Positions 1 to 8,173 of a DNA stretch of 40,894 bases are shown here, piece after piece. The notes below the pieces were generated by a model, which saw only the letters and a program-made list of their open reading frames with translations, did not search any database and was not told where the DNA came from. The translations under genes and the position numbers were made by a program. Source of the stretch: Alphaproteobacteria bacterium (GTDB lineage: Bacteria > Pseudomonadota > Alphaproteobacteria > Rhodobacterales > Rhodobacteraceae); NCBI GenBank assembly GCA_030429105.1, contig JAUIDE010000031.1:1-40894 (forward strand). The letters run 5' to 3'. Each line of letters starts with the position of its first letter. The stretch's first letter is position 1.

Positions 1-2
1 TC

Positions 3-365
3 TCCGATCCTGCGATCACCGAGGCGAGCGGACTCGGGTGGGACGGTCGGTGGCTGTGGACCCACAATGACTCAGGCGGGGGCGCGCAGGTGTTCGCGGT
101 GGATCCGACGACGGGCAGCACCGCGGCCGCGGTGTCGATGCCGGGGGTGGTGGCCGGAGACTTCGAGGACCTTGCGGCGTGGCGGCGTCCCGACGGGACC
201 ACGGAGGTCTGGGTCGGGGATGTGGGGGACAACGCCCAGGTGCGGGTGTTCGTGATGCTTCACCGGCTTCGCATCACGGAGGAGGGGCGGCCCCTGACCC
301 GGATCATCGCGCGCGCCTTCGACGAATATGACGAGGCGGGCTCGGCCTATTCGATGGCGATCTGA
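3..365 (+). CDS. Partial, apparently chimeric ORF: beta-propeller-like fragment joined to a HemN C-terminus
   Basis: The frame is open from the window edge, so the start is missing. Up to about position 240 it encodes a propeller-like sequence (LWTHNDSGGGAQVFAVD, then DFEDLAAW, then VWVGDVGDN), typical of secreted proteins best known from actinobacteria. From about 255 the residues switch to LRITEEGRPLTRIIARAFDEY and end with YSMAI. That closely follows the C-terminus of oxygen-independent coproporphyrinogen III oxidase HemN, whose family pattern is I-x-V-T-x-x-G-R, then FDxY, then a final FSxxI. Codon choice also shifts, with many GTG and GCG codons before the switch. The natural gene at this locus is probably hemN, converging on lrp. 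The upstream part is either a recombination product or an assembly chimera. Neither half is complete. Confidence 0.55.
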   Translation, partial: SDPAITEASGLGWDGRWLWTHNDSGGGAQVFAVDPTTGSTAAAVSMPGVVAGDFEDLAAWRRPDGTTEVWVGDVGDNAQVRVFVMLHRLRITEEGRPLTRIIARAFDEYDEAGSAYSMAI

Positions 366-378
366 GAGGAGCGCGCGC

Positions 379-879
379 TCAGGATTCGCCGGCGGCCCGC
401 GCCTCGAGAATCTCGAAGGGCACGCCCGGCTCGACTTTCGCCCCGCGGATGACGAGCGAGGTCTTGACGCTGGCGACGTTCGGCGCGGCGGTCAGCGAGC
501 CGGTGAGGAAGGACTGGAAAGTCGAAAGGTCCGGCGCCACGCATTTCAGGAGGAAGTCGATCTCCCCGTTCAGCATGTGGCATTCGCGGACGAGCGGCCA
601 GGAGCGGGCTTTGTCTTCAAAGGCGCGAAGGTCGGCTTCCGCCTGGCTCGAAAGCCCGACCATCGCGAAGACGGTGACCTCGAAACCGAGCGCGCGGGCG
701 TTGACGCGGGCGTGGTAGCCCTCGATCAACCCCTCCTCCTCCAGCGCCCGCACGCGCCGGAGGCAGGGCGGCGCGGAGATGCCGAGCCGCTTCGACAACT
801 CGACATTCGTCATGCGCCCGTCGCCCTGAAGCTCCGCGAGAATCTTCCTGTCGATCGCGTCGATCTTGCCGGCGGCCAT
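379..879 (-). CDS. lrp: Lrp/AsnC family transcriptional regulator
   Basis: A 166-residue protein with the normal Lrp layout: an N-terminal winged HTH (about residues 5-60, IDRKILAELQGDGRMTNVEL then KRLGISAPPCLRRVRALEEEG) and a C-terminal RAM/AsnC ligand-binding domain (about 70-150). Family members bind amino acids such as leucine, form octamers or hexadecamers and bind DNA globally or locally. It is divergent from trxB, the same arrangement as lrp/trxB in E. coli. The shared 174-bp intergenic region holds a perfect CGCAAT/ATTGCG inverted repeat that could be its own operator. Which amino acid it senses cannot be read from the sequence. Confidence 0.93.
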   Translation of the reverse strand: MAAGKIDAIDRKILAELQGDGRMTNVELSKRLGISAPPCLRRVRALEEEGLIEGYHARVNARALGFEVTVFAMVGLSSQAEADLRAFEDKARSWPLVRECHMLNGEIDFLLKCVAPDLSTFQSFLTGSLTAAPNVASVKTSLVIRGAKVEPGVPFEILEARAAGES

Positions 880-948
880 GCCATCCCCCGCTCACGGGGT
901 TCGGCCCCGCGTTACTGCGCGTTCGGGTTACCCAATCGCCGCCCGCTG

Positions 949-963
949 CGCAATAAAATTGCG
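949..963. promoter_or_regulatory. Putative Lrp operator between lrp and trxB
   Basis: CGCAAT-AAA-ATTGCG is a perfect 6-bp inverted repeat around an A-tract, in an otherwise GC-rich divergent intergenic region. Dyads of this size with an AT-rich centre are typical of Lrp/AsnC autoregulatory sites. The site lies 69 bp from the lrp start and about 33 bp upstream of the likely trxB -35 box. The assignment rests on position and form only. Confidence 0.5.
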
Positions 964-995
964 TAAAGCGCCGATCACGCGAACCGGAGCCGCGC

Positions 996-1024
996 TTGGC
1001 GCGGGCCGCCCGCGCCGCTACATA
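996..1024 (+). promoter_or_regulatory. Putative sigma-70 promoter of trxB
   Basis: TTGGCG, a 17-bp spacer and TACATA lie about 30 bp upstream of the trxB start codon. The spacing is ideal, the -35 box is good and the -10 box moderate. No experimental signal is available. Confidence 0.45.
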
Positions 1025-1053
1025 CGGGCGCGACCCGAAAGACCGAGGATTCC

Positions 1054-1995
1054 ATGACCGAGACGCGCGCGATGAAGCTCCTGATCATCGGCTCCGGCCC
1101 GGCCGGCTACACCGCCGCCGTCTACGCCGCCCGCGCGATGCTCGACCCGGTCCTCGTGCAGGGCATACAGCCGGGCGGGCAGCTCACCATCACAACGGAG
1201 GTGGAGAACTGGCCGGGCGACACCGAGGTGCAGGGCCCCGACCTCATGGTCCGCATGGAGGCCCATGCGAAGGCGATGGGGGCGGAGATCGTCTCCGACA
1301 TCATCACGAGCCTCGACCTCTCGAAGCGCCCCTTCGTCGCCACGGGGGATTCGGGGGCGGTCTACGAGGCGGAGGCGGTGATCCTCGCCACCGGCGCGCA
1401 GGCGAAATGGCTGGGCCTCCCTTCGGAGGAGCGGTTCAAGGGCTTCGGCGTCTCCGCCTGCGCGACCTGCGACGGCTTCTTCTATCGCGGGCGGGAGGTG
1501 GTGGTGATCGGCGGCGGCAACACCGCGGTGGAGGAGGCGCTCTTCCTCACCCGCTTCGCGGACAAGGTCACGCTCGTCCACCGGCGAGATTCGCTCCGGG
1601 CCGAGAAGATCCTCGAACACCGGCTCATGAAGAACCCGAAGGTCGAGATCGTGTGGAACGCCGCGCTCGAAGAGGTGGTGGGCGAGAGCGACCCGCCGGG
1701 CGTCACCGGCGCGCGCATCCGCGACGTGAAGACGGGGGAGGAGCGGGTGATCCCCTGCGCCGGCGTCTTCGTCGCCATCGGCCATGCGCCGGCCTCCGAA
1801 CTGGTGAAAGACCAGCTCGAGACGCATCACGGCGGCTATGTCGTCACCAAGCCGGATTCGACCGCGACCGCCATTCCCGGCGTCTTCGCGGCGGGGGACG
1901 TGACGGACCACATCTATCGCCAGGCCGTCACCTCGGCCGGGATGGGCTGCATGGCCGCGCTCGAGGCGGAGCGCTTCCTCGCGGGCGAAGGGTGA
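1054..1995 (+). CDS. trxB: Thioredoxin-disulfide reductase
   Basis: A 313-residue flavoprotein that uses NADPH to reduce thioredoxin in the cytoplasm. It has the N-terminal FAD-binding [16 protein letters not shown], the redox-active ACATCDGFF (CxxC) in the middle, a second nucleotide-binding [11 protein letters not shown] for NADPH, and the C-terminal FAD motif [17 protein letters not shown]. Length matches the low-Mr bacterial family. GAGGA lies 5 nt upstream of the ATG and supports the start. The stop codon overlaps the GTG of the next gene by 4 bp, so the two are probably cotranslated. Confidence 0.97.
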   Translation: MTETRAMKLLIIGSGPAGYTAAVYAARAMLDPVLVQGIQPGGQLTITTEVENWPGDTEVQGPDLMVRMEAHAKAMGAEIVSDIITSLDLSKRPFVATGDSGAVYEAEAVILATGAQAKWLGLPSEERFKGFGVSACATCDGFFYRGREVVVIGGGNTAVEEALFLTRFADKVTLVHRRDSLRAEKILEHRLMKNPKVEIVWNAALEEVVGESDPPGVTGARIRDVKTGEERVIPCAGVFVAIGHAPASELVKDQLETHHGGYVVTKPDSTATAIPGVFAAGDVTDHIYRQAVTSAGMGCMAALEAERFLAGEG

Positions 1996-2393
1996 GGCGG
2001 GGCCTCCTCCTCGCGCTTCTCCTCGCGTCGCCGGCCGGCGCGCTGGAGCCGATGGACGGCGCGGCCTTCCGCGCCTTCTCCGAAGGCTGGACGCTGCATT
2101 TCTCGGACGAGAGCGGCGCCTATTTCGGCACGGAGCAGTATTTCGAGGACGGGCGCACGATCTGGGCCCCCTCCGGAGGCGGCTGCCATCACGGCGTATG
2201 GGCGGAGGATGAGGGGCGGATCTGCTTCCTCTACGATGTCGGCCTCTCCTGCTGGAAGCTCTTCTCGGAGGGCGAAAACAGCATCCTGGCCGAGAGCGTC
2301 GACATGGGCCCGGGCGGCGGCCCGCCGACCCGTCTCCGCCTGATGCGGAAGGACCGGAGCGCCGCCCCCTGCGACGAGGGGCCCGGCGTCTGA
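1992..2393 (+). CDS. Secreted hypothetical protein downstream of trxB
   Basis: A 133-residue protein starting at a GTG that overlaps the trxB stop (GTGA). The N-terminus [17 protein letters not shown] is a clear Sec signal peptide, probably cleaved after AGA, leaving a periplasmic domain of about 115 residues. The mature part carries [21 protein letters not shown] and [15 protein letters not shown]. Aromatic-rich domains of this kind, with a few conserved Cys, occur in many Rhodobacterales exported proteins of unknown function. Four Cys residues (GGGCHHG, RICF, LSCW and a C-terminal APCDEG) could form disulfides. No enzymatic motif is visible. Cotranslation with trxB does not by itself show a redox role, because the product is exported. 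Confidence 0.75.
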   Translation: MRRGLLLALLLASPAGALEPMDGAAFRAFSEGWTLHFSDESGAYFGTEQYFEDGRTIWAPSGGGCHHGVWAEDEGRICFLYDVGLSCWKLFSEGENSILAESVDMGPGGGPPTRLRLMRKDRSAAPCDEGPGV

Positions 2394-2478
2394 GCCGTAA
2401 CGACCCCGAAAGGCGGATGCCGCAGGATCGGGAATCTGCTAGTCTCGGTGAAATCGAGCAAAGACAACGGAGCCGAAG

Positions 2479-4419
2479 ATGCCCCGACCCCTGAACGCCC
2501 TCCTGCTGGCGGCGTCCCTCGCCGTCGCCGCGCCGCCCGCCTGGGCGAGCCCCGCCCTCGTCGCCGCCTCGATGGAGGCGGCGGACAGGGAGCGATGGGC
2601 GGAGGCCCGCGCCCATGCCGAGGCCGCGGGCAGCCAGGCCGCCCGCGACCTCTATGAATGGCGGCTCCTTTCCGCCGGGGAGGGGGACTGGCCGCTCTAC
2701 CGCGCCTTCGTCGCCCGCAATCCGGACTGGCCGAATCTCGGCCGCATCCGGGCGCGGGGGGAGGGGTTGATCCCGCGCGGAACGTCGCTCGCCGAGATCG
2801 ACGCCTTCCTCGGCGCCGAAGGCCCCTCCACCGGGACCGGCGCGCTCCGCCGGATCGAGGCGCTCGCCGCCGCCGGCCGCCGGGCTGAGGCGGACGAAAT
2901 GGCCGCCTTCGCCTGGCGCAGCTTCTCGCTCACGCCGTCGGAACAGGCGACCTTCCGCGCCGAGCATATGGGCGCGATCCGCCCCTATCACGAGGCGCGG
3001 GCGGACGAGCTGCTCTGGCGCGGGCTCGCGGACGAGGCGCAGGCGATGAAGCCCCTCGTCTCCCCCGGCTGGGCCGCGCTGATCGAGGCGCGGGTGCGGC
3101 TTCGCGCGCTGGCGAACGGGGTGGACGGGGCGGTGGCCGCCGTGCCGGCCGCGCTGCAGGACGACCCGGGCCTCGCCTTCGAGCGCTTCCTCTGGCGCAT
3201 GAAGAAGGACAATTACGACGGCGCGCTGGAGCTGATCTCCGCCCGCTCCGTCTCCGCGGAAAGCCTCGGGCGGCCCGAAGCCTGGGGCGAGCGGCGCACG
3301 CTCCTCGTCCGCCGCCTGCTGCGGCTCGGGCAGGTGAAGGAGGCCTACAACCTCGCCAACCGGAACCACATGGTCGCGGGCGGCGATTATTCCGACCTCG
3401 AATTCCTCGCCGGCTGGATCGCGCTCCGCTGGATGAAGGACCCGGCGCGGGCGGCGGCGCATTTCCGCCGCCTCATCGTCGCGGTGGAGACGCCGATCAG
3501 CCTCGGGCGCGGGCATTACTGGCTCGGCCGGGCGCTGGAGGCCGCGGGGGACCGGAGCGGGGCGCAGGCCGCTTATCGAGAGGGCGCGAAGCATCAGACG
3601 AGCTTCTACGGCCAGCTCGCGGCGGAGGCCGCAGGCGTTCCCGCCGATCCCGCGCTCGCCGCGGAGCGGGACGGGGACTGGCGGCGCGCCGCCTTCGCGA
3701 ACCGGAGCGTGGCGGAGGCTGCGCGCCTTCTCTCCGAGGCCGGGGACCGGCGGCGCGCGCACTGGTTCCTCACCCATATCGCCTCGGAGCAGTCCAGCTA
3801 CGCCGATCTCGCCGGCGCCGCGCATCTCGCGATGGAGCTCGGCCGGCCCGACGCGGCGATCCGCATCGGCAAGATCGCGGCGCGGAAGGGCCATGTGCTG
3901 AAGGGGGACTACTACCCGCTCACCGAACTCGCCCGCTTCAACGCCGGGGTGGAGCCTGCGCTCGCGATGGCGATCGGCCGGCAGGAGAGCGAGCTGAACC
4001 CCGAGGCGATCAGCCCCGCCGGCGCCCGCGGGCTCATGCAGGTCATGCCGGCGACGGCGCGGCGCGTCGCCGGCTGGGTGCAGCAGCCCTATTCGCTCGA
4101 ACGGCTGACGGAGGACTGGCAGTATAACGCCCTTCTCGGGCAGACCTATCTCGCGCGCCGCCTCGGCGAGTTCAACGGCTCGGTGGCGATGGCCGCCGCC
4201 GCCTACAATGCCGGCGCCGGGCGCGTCGACCAGTGGATCGCCACCTATGGCGACCCGCGGACGGGGGCGGTGGACTGGATCGACTGGCTGGAGATGATCC
4301 CCTTCAACGAGACTCGCAATTACGTGCAGCGCGTGCTCGAAGGGCTCCAGGTATACCGGAGCCGGATCGAGGGCCGCCCGGTCGCGTTCACGCTGAAGCG
4401 GGACGCGCTGGGCCGCTGA
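2479..4419 (+). CDS. slt: Soluble lytic murein transglycosylase (Slt70-type)
   Basis: A 646-residue periplasmic enzyme, the same size as E. coli Slt70. It cleaves the MurNAc-GlcNAc bond of peptidoglycan to give 1,6-anhydro-muropeptides. Residues 1-23 form a signal peptide (MPRPLNALLLAASLAVAAPP then AWA). The middle is a long alpha-helical superhelix of TPR/U-domain type. The C-terminal SLT domain shows GRQESELNPEA, with the catalytic Glu near residue 503, then GARGLMQVMPATA, MAAAAYNAGAGRV, and the closing NETRNYVQRVLEGLQVY typical of the family. Its anhydro-muropeptide products relate to the D-amino-acid genes near the other end of the window, though these are not linked here. An 85-bp gap precedes it and the dehalogenase follows after 10 bp. 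Confidence 0.95.
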   Translation: MPRPLNALLLAASLAVAAPPAWASPALVAASMEAADRERWAEARAHAEAAGSQAARDLYEWRLLSAGEGDWPLYRAFVARNPDWPNLGRIRARGEGLIPRGTSLAEIDAFLGAEGPSTGTGALRRIEALAAAGRRAEADEMAAFAWRSFSLTPSEQATFRAEHMGAIRPYHEARADELLWRGLADEAQAMKPLVSPGWAALIEARVRLRALANGVDGAVAAVPAALQDDPGLAFERFLWRMKKDNYDGALELISARSVSAESLGRPEAWGERRTLLVRRLLRLGQVKEAYNLANRNHMVAGGDYSDLEFLAGWIALRWMKDPARAAAHFRRLIVAVETPISLGRGHYWLGRALEAAGDRSGAQAAYREGAKHQTSFYGQLAAEAAGVPADPALAAERDGDWRRAAFANRSVAEAARLLSEAGDRRRAHWFLTHIASEQSSYADLAGAAHLAMELGRPDAAIRIGKIAARKGHVLKGDYYPLTELARFNAGVEPALAMAIGRQESELNPEAISPAGARGLMQVMPATARRVAGWVQQPYSLERLTEDWQYNALLGQTYLARRLGEFNGSVAMAAAAYNAGAGRVDQWIATYGDPRTGAVDWIDWLEMIPFNETRNYVQRVLEGLQVYRSRIEGRPVAFTLKRDALGR

Positions 4420-4429
4420 AGGGAGCGCC

Positions 4430-5119
4430 ATGAAGATCACCACCTGCGTCTTCGACGCCTACGGCACGCTTTTCGATGTCGCCGCCGCCGCCCGGCAGGC
4501 GGCGGCGGAGCCGGGGCGGGAGGCGCTGGCGGCGAAATGGCCCGAACTCGCGGCGACATGGCGGCTGAAGCAGCTCCAATACACCTGGCTCCGGGCTTCG
4601 GCGGGGGTTCATACGGACTTCTGGTCCGTGACGCAGGACGGGCTCGATTATGCGCTGGAGGCGCACGGGCTGGCGGAGCCCGCGCTGCGGGAGCGGCTTC
4701 TGGCGCTCTACTGGGAGCTTTCGGCCTATCCCGAGGTTCCCGCCATGCTCGCAGCGCTGAAGGGCGCGGGCTTCGCCACGGCGATCCTCTCCAACGGCTC
4801 GCCCGCAATGCTGGCTGGCGCGGTGGAGAGCGCGGGGATCGGCGACCGGCTGGACGCCGTCCTCTCGGTCGAAAGCGTCGGCGTGTTCAAGCCGGCGCCG
4901 GCGGTCTATGACCTCGTGGGCCGGCGCTTCGGCTGCCCGGCCGGCGCGGTGCTCTTCGTCTCCTCGAACGGGTGGGACGCGGCGGCGGCCTCGGGCTACG
5001 GCTTCCGCACGGTCTGGGTGAACCGCGCGAAGGAGCCCATGGACCGGCTGCCCTGGCGGCCCGAGCGCGCCCTCTCCGATCTCACGTCGATCCCGGAACT
5101 CGCGCAGGCGGGCCTGTGA
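4430..5119 (+). CDS. (S)-2-haloacid dehalogenase (HAD type II)
   Basis: A 229-residue HAD-superfamily protein, normal for the type II L-2-haloacid dehalogenases. Motif I is FDAYGTLFD with the nucleophile Asp at residue 9. Motif II is ILSNGSP, motif III has the Lys in GVFKPAPAVY, and motif IV is VSSNGWDAAAASGYGF, the haloacid-dehalogenase-specific version. The family hydrolyses 2-haloalkanoates to 2-hydroxy acids by an aspartyl-ester mechanism. Many chromosomal homologues act on unknown or phosphorylated substrates, so the substrate is unproven. The stop overlaps the next GTG by 4 bp, indicating one operon with the hydrolase, dehydratase and amidohydrolase. Confidence 0.9.
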   Translation: MKITTCVFDAYGTLFDVAAAARQAAAEPGREALAAKWPELAATWRLKQLQYTWLRASAGVHTDFWSVTQDGLDYALEAHGLAEPALRERLLALYWELSAYPEVPAMLAALKGAGFATAILSNGSPAMLAGAVESAGIGDRLDAVLSVESVGVFKPAPAVYDLVGRRFGCPAGAVLFVSSNGWDAAAASGYGFRTVWVNRAKEPMDRLPWRPERALSDLTSIPELAQAGL

Positions 5120-5970
5120 GGCGCTTCGCCGCGCCGCATGGCCTCTCCCTCGCCTATGCCGACGAGGGGGAGGGCGCCCCGCCCCTCCTCTGCCTCGCGG
5201 GCCTCACACGCTCCTCCCGCGATTTCGATCATTTCGCCGCCGCGCTCCCCGCCGTCGCGGGGCCGCGGCGGATAATAAGGCTCGACGCGCGGGGCCGCGG
5301 CGGCTCCGACCATGATCCGGACTGGACGCGCTACAACGTGATGGTCGAGGCGGGGGACGCGCTGGCGCTGCTCGACCATCTCGGGATCGACCGCGCAATC
5401 GTCGTCGGCTCCTCCCGCGGCGGGCTCCTCGCCGCCGTGATCGCGGCGACGGCGCCGCAGCGGCTCGCGGGCGTGGTCTTGAACGATGTGGGCCCGGTGA
5501 TCGAGCCGGAGGGGATCGGCAAGATCATGTCCTGGCTCGGGCTCCCGCCCGCCGCGAAGACGATGGCCGAAGCCGCCGCCGGGCTCGAAGCCGCCTTCGG
5601 CGCGCGCTTTCCCGGCGTCGGCGCCGATTTCTGGCGGGACTGGGCGGAGCGGAGCTTCATGGAGGCGCCGGGCGGCCTCGCCCTCGCCTATGACCCGAAA
5701 CTGCGCGACGCGACGCTGGCGCAGGCCGCCGCGGCGCCCGAGGGCGGGCACGATCTCTGGCCGCTCTTCGACGCGCTGAAGCCGATCCCGACCCTTCTCC
5801 TCCGCGGCGCGAATTCGGACTTGCTCTCTGCGGCGACGGCGACCGAAATGCGCGTCAGAAAGCCGGACCTGACCGTGGTGGCAATCCCCGACCGCGGCCA
5901 CATCCCCCGGCTGGACGAGCCGGCGGCGCTCCGCGCCGTCGCAGCCTTTCTCGGAGGGATCGATGGCTGA
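5116..5970 (+). CDS. Alpha/beta hydrolase
   Basis: A 284-residue alpha/beta-fold hydrolase starting at a GTG that overlaps the dehalogenase stop. The oxyanion region is LLCLAGLTRSSRDFDHFA, the nucleophile elbow is VVGSSRGGL (Ser), and the C-terminal catalytic His sits in PDRGHIPRLDEP. A central Asp is expected after strand 6 (LRGANSDLLSA). The family covers esterases, haloalkane and enol-lactone hydrolases, and the substrate cannot be deduced. The 3' end overlaps the dehydratase start by 8 bp, so translation is coupled. Confidence 0.88.
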   Translation: MRRFAAPHGLSLAYADEGEGAPPLLCLAGLTRSSRDFDHFAAALPAVAGPRRIIRLDARGRGGSDHDPDWTRYNVMVEAGDALALLDHLGIDRAIVVGSSRGGLLAAVIAATAPQRLAGVVLNDVGPVIEPEGIGKIMSWLGLPPAAKTMAEAAAGLEAAFGARFPGVGADFWRDWAERSFMEAPGGLALAYDPKLRDATLAQAAAAPEGGHDLWPLFDALKPIPTLLLRGANSDLLSAATATEMRVRKPDLTVVAIPDRGHIPRLDEPAALRAVAAFLGGIDG

Positions 5971-6955
5971 AGCCGCGACGATCGAAGACATCCGCGCCGC
6001 CCGCGCCCGGCTCGCCGGCGCCGCGCGCCGCACGCCGCTGCTTGAATCGGATGCGCTCAACACGCTCGCCGGGCGGCGCGTGCTGGTGAAGGCCGAATGC
6101 CTCCAGCGGACCGGGAGCTTCAAGTTCCGCGGCGGCTGGAGCGCGCTCTCCGCCCTCGACCCGGAGGCGCGGAAGAAGGGCGTCATCGCCTTCTCCTCCG
6201 GCAACCATGCGCAGGGCGTCGCCCTCGCGGCGAAGCTCCACGGCGCGCCCGCGGTGATCGTGATGCCGGAGGACGCGCCGCAGGCGAAGATCTCCGGCAC
6301 CCGCGGCTACGGCGCCGAGGTCGTGACCTATGACCGCTTCGGCGAGGACCGGGAGGCGATCGGCGCCCGCATCGCCGGCGAACGGGGGCTTACCCTCATC
6401 CGCCCCTATGACGAGCCCATGGTGATCGCCGGGCAGGGGACGACCGGGCTCGAAATCGCGGAGCAGGCGGCCGAGGCGGGCGTGACGGAGGGGGACGTGA
6501 TCGTCTGCTGCGGCGGCGGCGGCCTCGCCGCCGGCATCGCGCTGGCGCTCGAGGAGGCGGCGCCCGGCCTCCGCGTCCGCACGGCCGAGCCCGCCTTCTA
6601 TGACGACATGGCGATCTCCCTCCGCTCCGGCCGGCGGGAACGGTGCGGCGCGAACGAGAAATCGATCTGCGACGCCATCGTCACGCCCATGCCTGGGGAG
6701 CTGACCTTCCCGATCCTGAAGGGCCGCGCCGGCCCCGGCTTCGCCGTGGCGGACGAGGAGGCGCGCTGCGCCATGGCCACGGCGTGGAAGCACCTGAAGA
6801 TCGTCGCGGAGCCGGGCGGCGCCGTCGCCCTCGCCGCCGCGCTCTTCCGGCGGGAGGAGATCGAGGGGGACGCCGTGATCGTCACCGTCTCGGGCGGCAA
6901 TGTGGACCCCGCGGTCTTCGCCGCCGCGCTTTCGGATTACGGAGACGCGCCATGA
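5963..6955 (+). CDS. Threonine/serine dehydratase (PLP fold type II)
   Basis: A 330-residue cytoplasmic enzyme that deaminates threonine (to 2-oxobutyrate) or serine (to pyruvate). The PLP lysine is in GSFKFRGGW (Lys54), the substrate/PLP loop is SSGNHAQGVA, and the phosphate-binding glycine loop is CCGGGGLAAG. There is no C-terminal ACT-like regulatory domain, unlike biosynthetic IlvA, so this is the short catabolic class. That class also contains serine racemases and threo-3-hydroxyaspartate ammonia-lyases, which share all these motifs. The stop overlaps the next ATG by 4 bp (ATGA). Confidence 0.9.
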   Translation: MAEAATIEDIRAARARLAGAARRTPLLESDALNTLAGRRVLVKAECLQRTGSFKFRGGWSALSALDPEARKKGVIAFSSGNHAQGVALAAKLHGAPAVIVMPEDAPQAKISGTRGYGAEVVTYDRFGEDREAIGARIAGERGLTLIRPYDEPMVIAGQGTTGLEIAEQAAEAGVTEGDVIVCCGGGGLAAGIALALEEAAPGLRVRTAEPAFYDDMAISLRSGRRERCGANEKSICDAIVTPMPGELTFPILKGRAGPGFAVADEEARCAMATAWKHLKIVAEPGGAVALAAALFRREEIEGDAVIVTVSGGNVDPAVFAAALSDYGDAP

Positions 6956-8139
6956 CCTTCCATCACCGCCACCAGAACCGGATCATGGGGATAACCGAGG
7001 AGGCGACCGCCTGGCGGCGCGACCTCCACGCCCATCCCGAGATCGGCTTCGAGGAGAAGCGGACGGCCGGGATCGTCGCCGCCAAGCTCCGCGAATTCGG
7101 CGTCGACGAGGTGCATGAGGGCCTCGCCCGCACCGGCGTCCTCGGCATCGTGCACGGTAAGGGCGAAGGGCCGATGATCGGCCTCCGCGCGGACATGGAC
7201 GCGCTGCCGATGCCGGACCTGAAAACCGTCCCCTGGCGCTCGAAGTTCGAGAACCGGAACCACGCCTGCGGCCATGACGGCCACACCGCCATGCTCCTCG
7301 CCGCCGCGAAGATCCTCTGCGAGACGCGGGATTTCGCGGGCTCCGTCGCGCTCATCTTCCAGCCCGCCGAGGAAGGCATGGGCGGCGGGAAGGAGATGGT
7401 GGAGGACGGTCTCTTCCGCCTCGCCCCCTGCGACAGCGTCTGGGGCCTTCACAACTGGCCTGGCGCGCCGCTCGGCGCCTTCACCGCGCTTTCCGGGCCT
7501 GTCATGGCGGGGGTGGATTATTTCGACATCCGGATCCGCGGCGTCGGCACCCATGCCGGCACGCCCCATCTCGGCACCGATACGGTCCTCGCCGCCGGGC
7601 ACATGATCGCCGCGCTGCAATCGGTGGCGAGCCGCACCGCGCCGCCGCAGGAGGCGGCGACGATCTCCGTCACCCGCCTCTCCGCCGCCACGGCCTATCA
7701 CGTCGTGCCCGACACGACGGAGATCGGCGGCTCGCTGCGCTACGTGAACCCTGCGATCCGCCCAAAGATGGAGGCGCAGCTCCGCGCCGTGGCGAAGGGC
7801 GTGGCGGAGGCCTTCGGCGCGGTGGCCGAGATCGACTACCGCGTGAACTATCCGCCGACGATCAACCCCCCGGCCGAGGCCGACCTCGCGGCCGAGATCG
7901 CCGCCGGCCTCGTCGGCGCCGAAGCGGTGGAGCGGCGGGCGGAGACCTGCATGGCGGCGGAGGATTTCGCCTTCATGCTGAACGAGAAACCCGGCCATTA
8001 CATCTGGATGGGCGTGGACGCGCCCGGCCACACGACCGCGAAGCTGCATCACCCCGAATACGACTTCAACGACGCCGCGATTCCCTACGGCGTCGCATAC
8101 TGGCTTTCGCTGGCGGACAGGCTCCTGCCGCGCGCCTGA
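6952..8139 (+). CDS. M20 family metallo-amidohydrolase (hippurate hydrolase-like)
   Basis: A 395-residue M20D-type peptidase or amidohydrolase. Visible motifs are RRDLHAHPEIGFEE, the first metal/catalytic region GLRADMDALPM, the Cys-His ligands HACGHDGH, the Glu pair PAEEGMGGGKEM, and the late ligand region CMAAEDFAFML. The lid domain is interrupted by GTHAGTPHLGTD. Such enzymes hydrolyse N-acyl amino acids or other aromatic and aliphatic amides, and the actual substrate is unknown. The first ATG overlaps the dehydratase stop. A second in-frame ATG (MGITEE, position 6985) could be the real start, because the first 11 residues look unconserved. It is the last gene of the 4430-8139 operon. Confidence 0.9.
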   Translation: MTFHHRHQNRIMGITEEATAWRRDLHAHPEIGFEEKRTAGIVAAKLREFGVDEVHEGLARTGVLGIVHGKGEGPMIGLRADMDALPMPDLKTVPWRSKFENRNHACGHDGHTAMLLAAAKILCETRDFAGSVALIFQPAEEGMGGGKEMVEDGLFRLAPCDSVWGLHNWPGAPLGAFTALSGPVMAGVDYFDIRIRGVGTHAGTPHLGTDTVLAAGHMIAALQSVASRTAPPQEAATISVTRLSAATAYHVVPDTTEIGGSLRYVNPAIRPKMEAQLRAVAKGVAEAFGAVAEIDYRVNYPPTINPPAEADLAAEIAAGLVGAEAVERRAETCMAAEDFAFMLNEKPGHYIWMGVDAPGHTTAKLHHPEYDFNDAAIPYGVAYWLSLADRLLPRA

Positions 8140-8142
8140 TGG

Positions 8143-8168
8143 GGCGCGGGGCGCGAACGCCCCGCGCC
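8143..8168. terminator. Bidirectional hairpin between convergent operons
   Basis: A perfect 11-bp GC stem (8143-8153 with 8158-8168) closes a CGAA tetraloop. It lies 3 bp after the amidohydrolase stop and 5 bp after the GMC gene stop on the other strand. There is no T-tract on either side, so it is either a weak intrinsic terminator or a 3'-end stabiliser shared by both transcripts. Confidence 0.65.
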
Positions 8169-8173
8169 GCGGC

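Noticed and set aside
1018-4443. A very long open frame (1141 codons) on the minus strand, antisense to trxB and slt
   Set aside because: The translation is Arg/His/Pro-rich low-complexity sequence with no family pattern. Such frames are expected opposite GC-biased genes. The + strand holds two complete recognised proteins.
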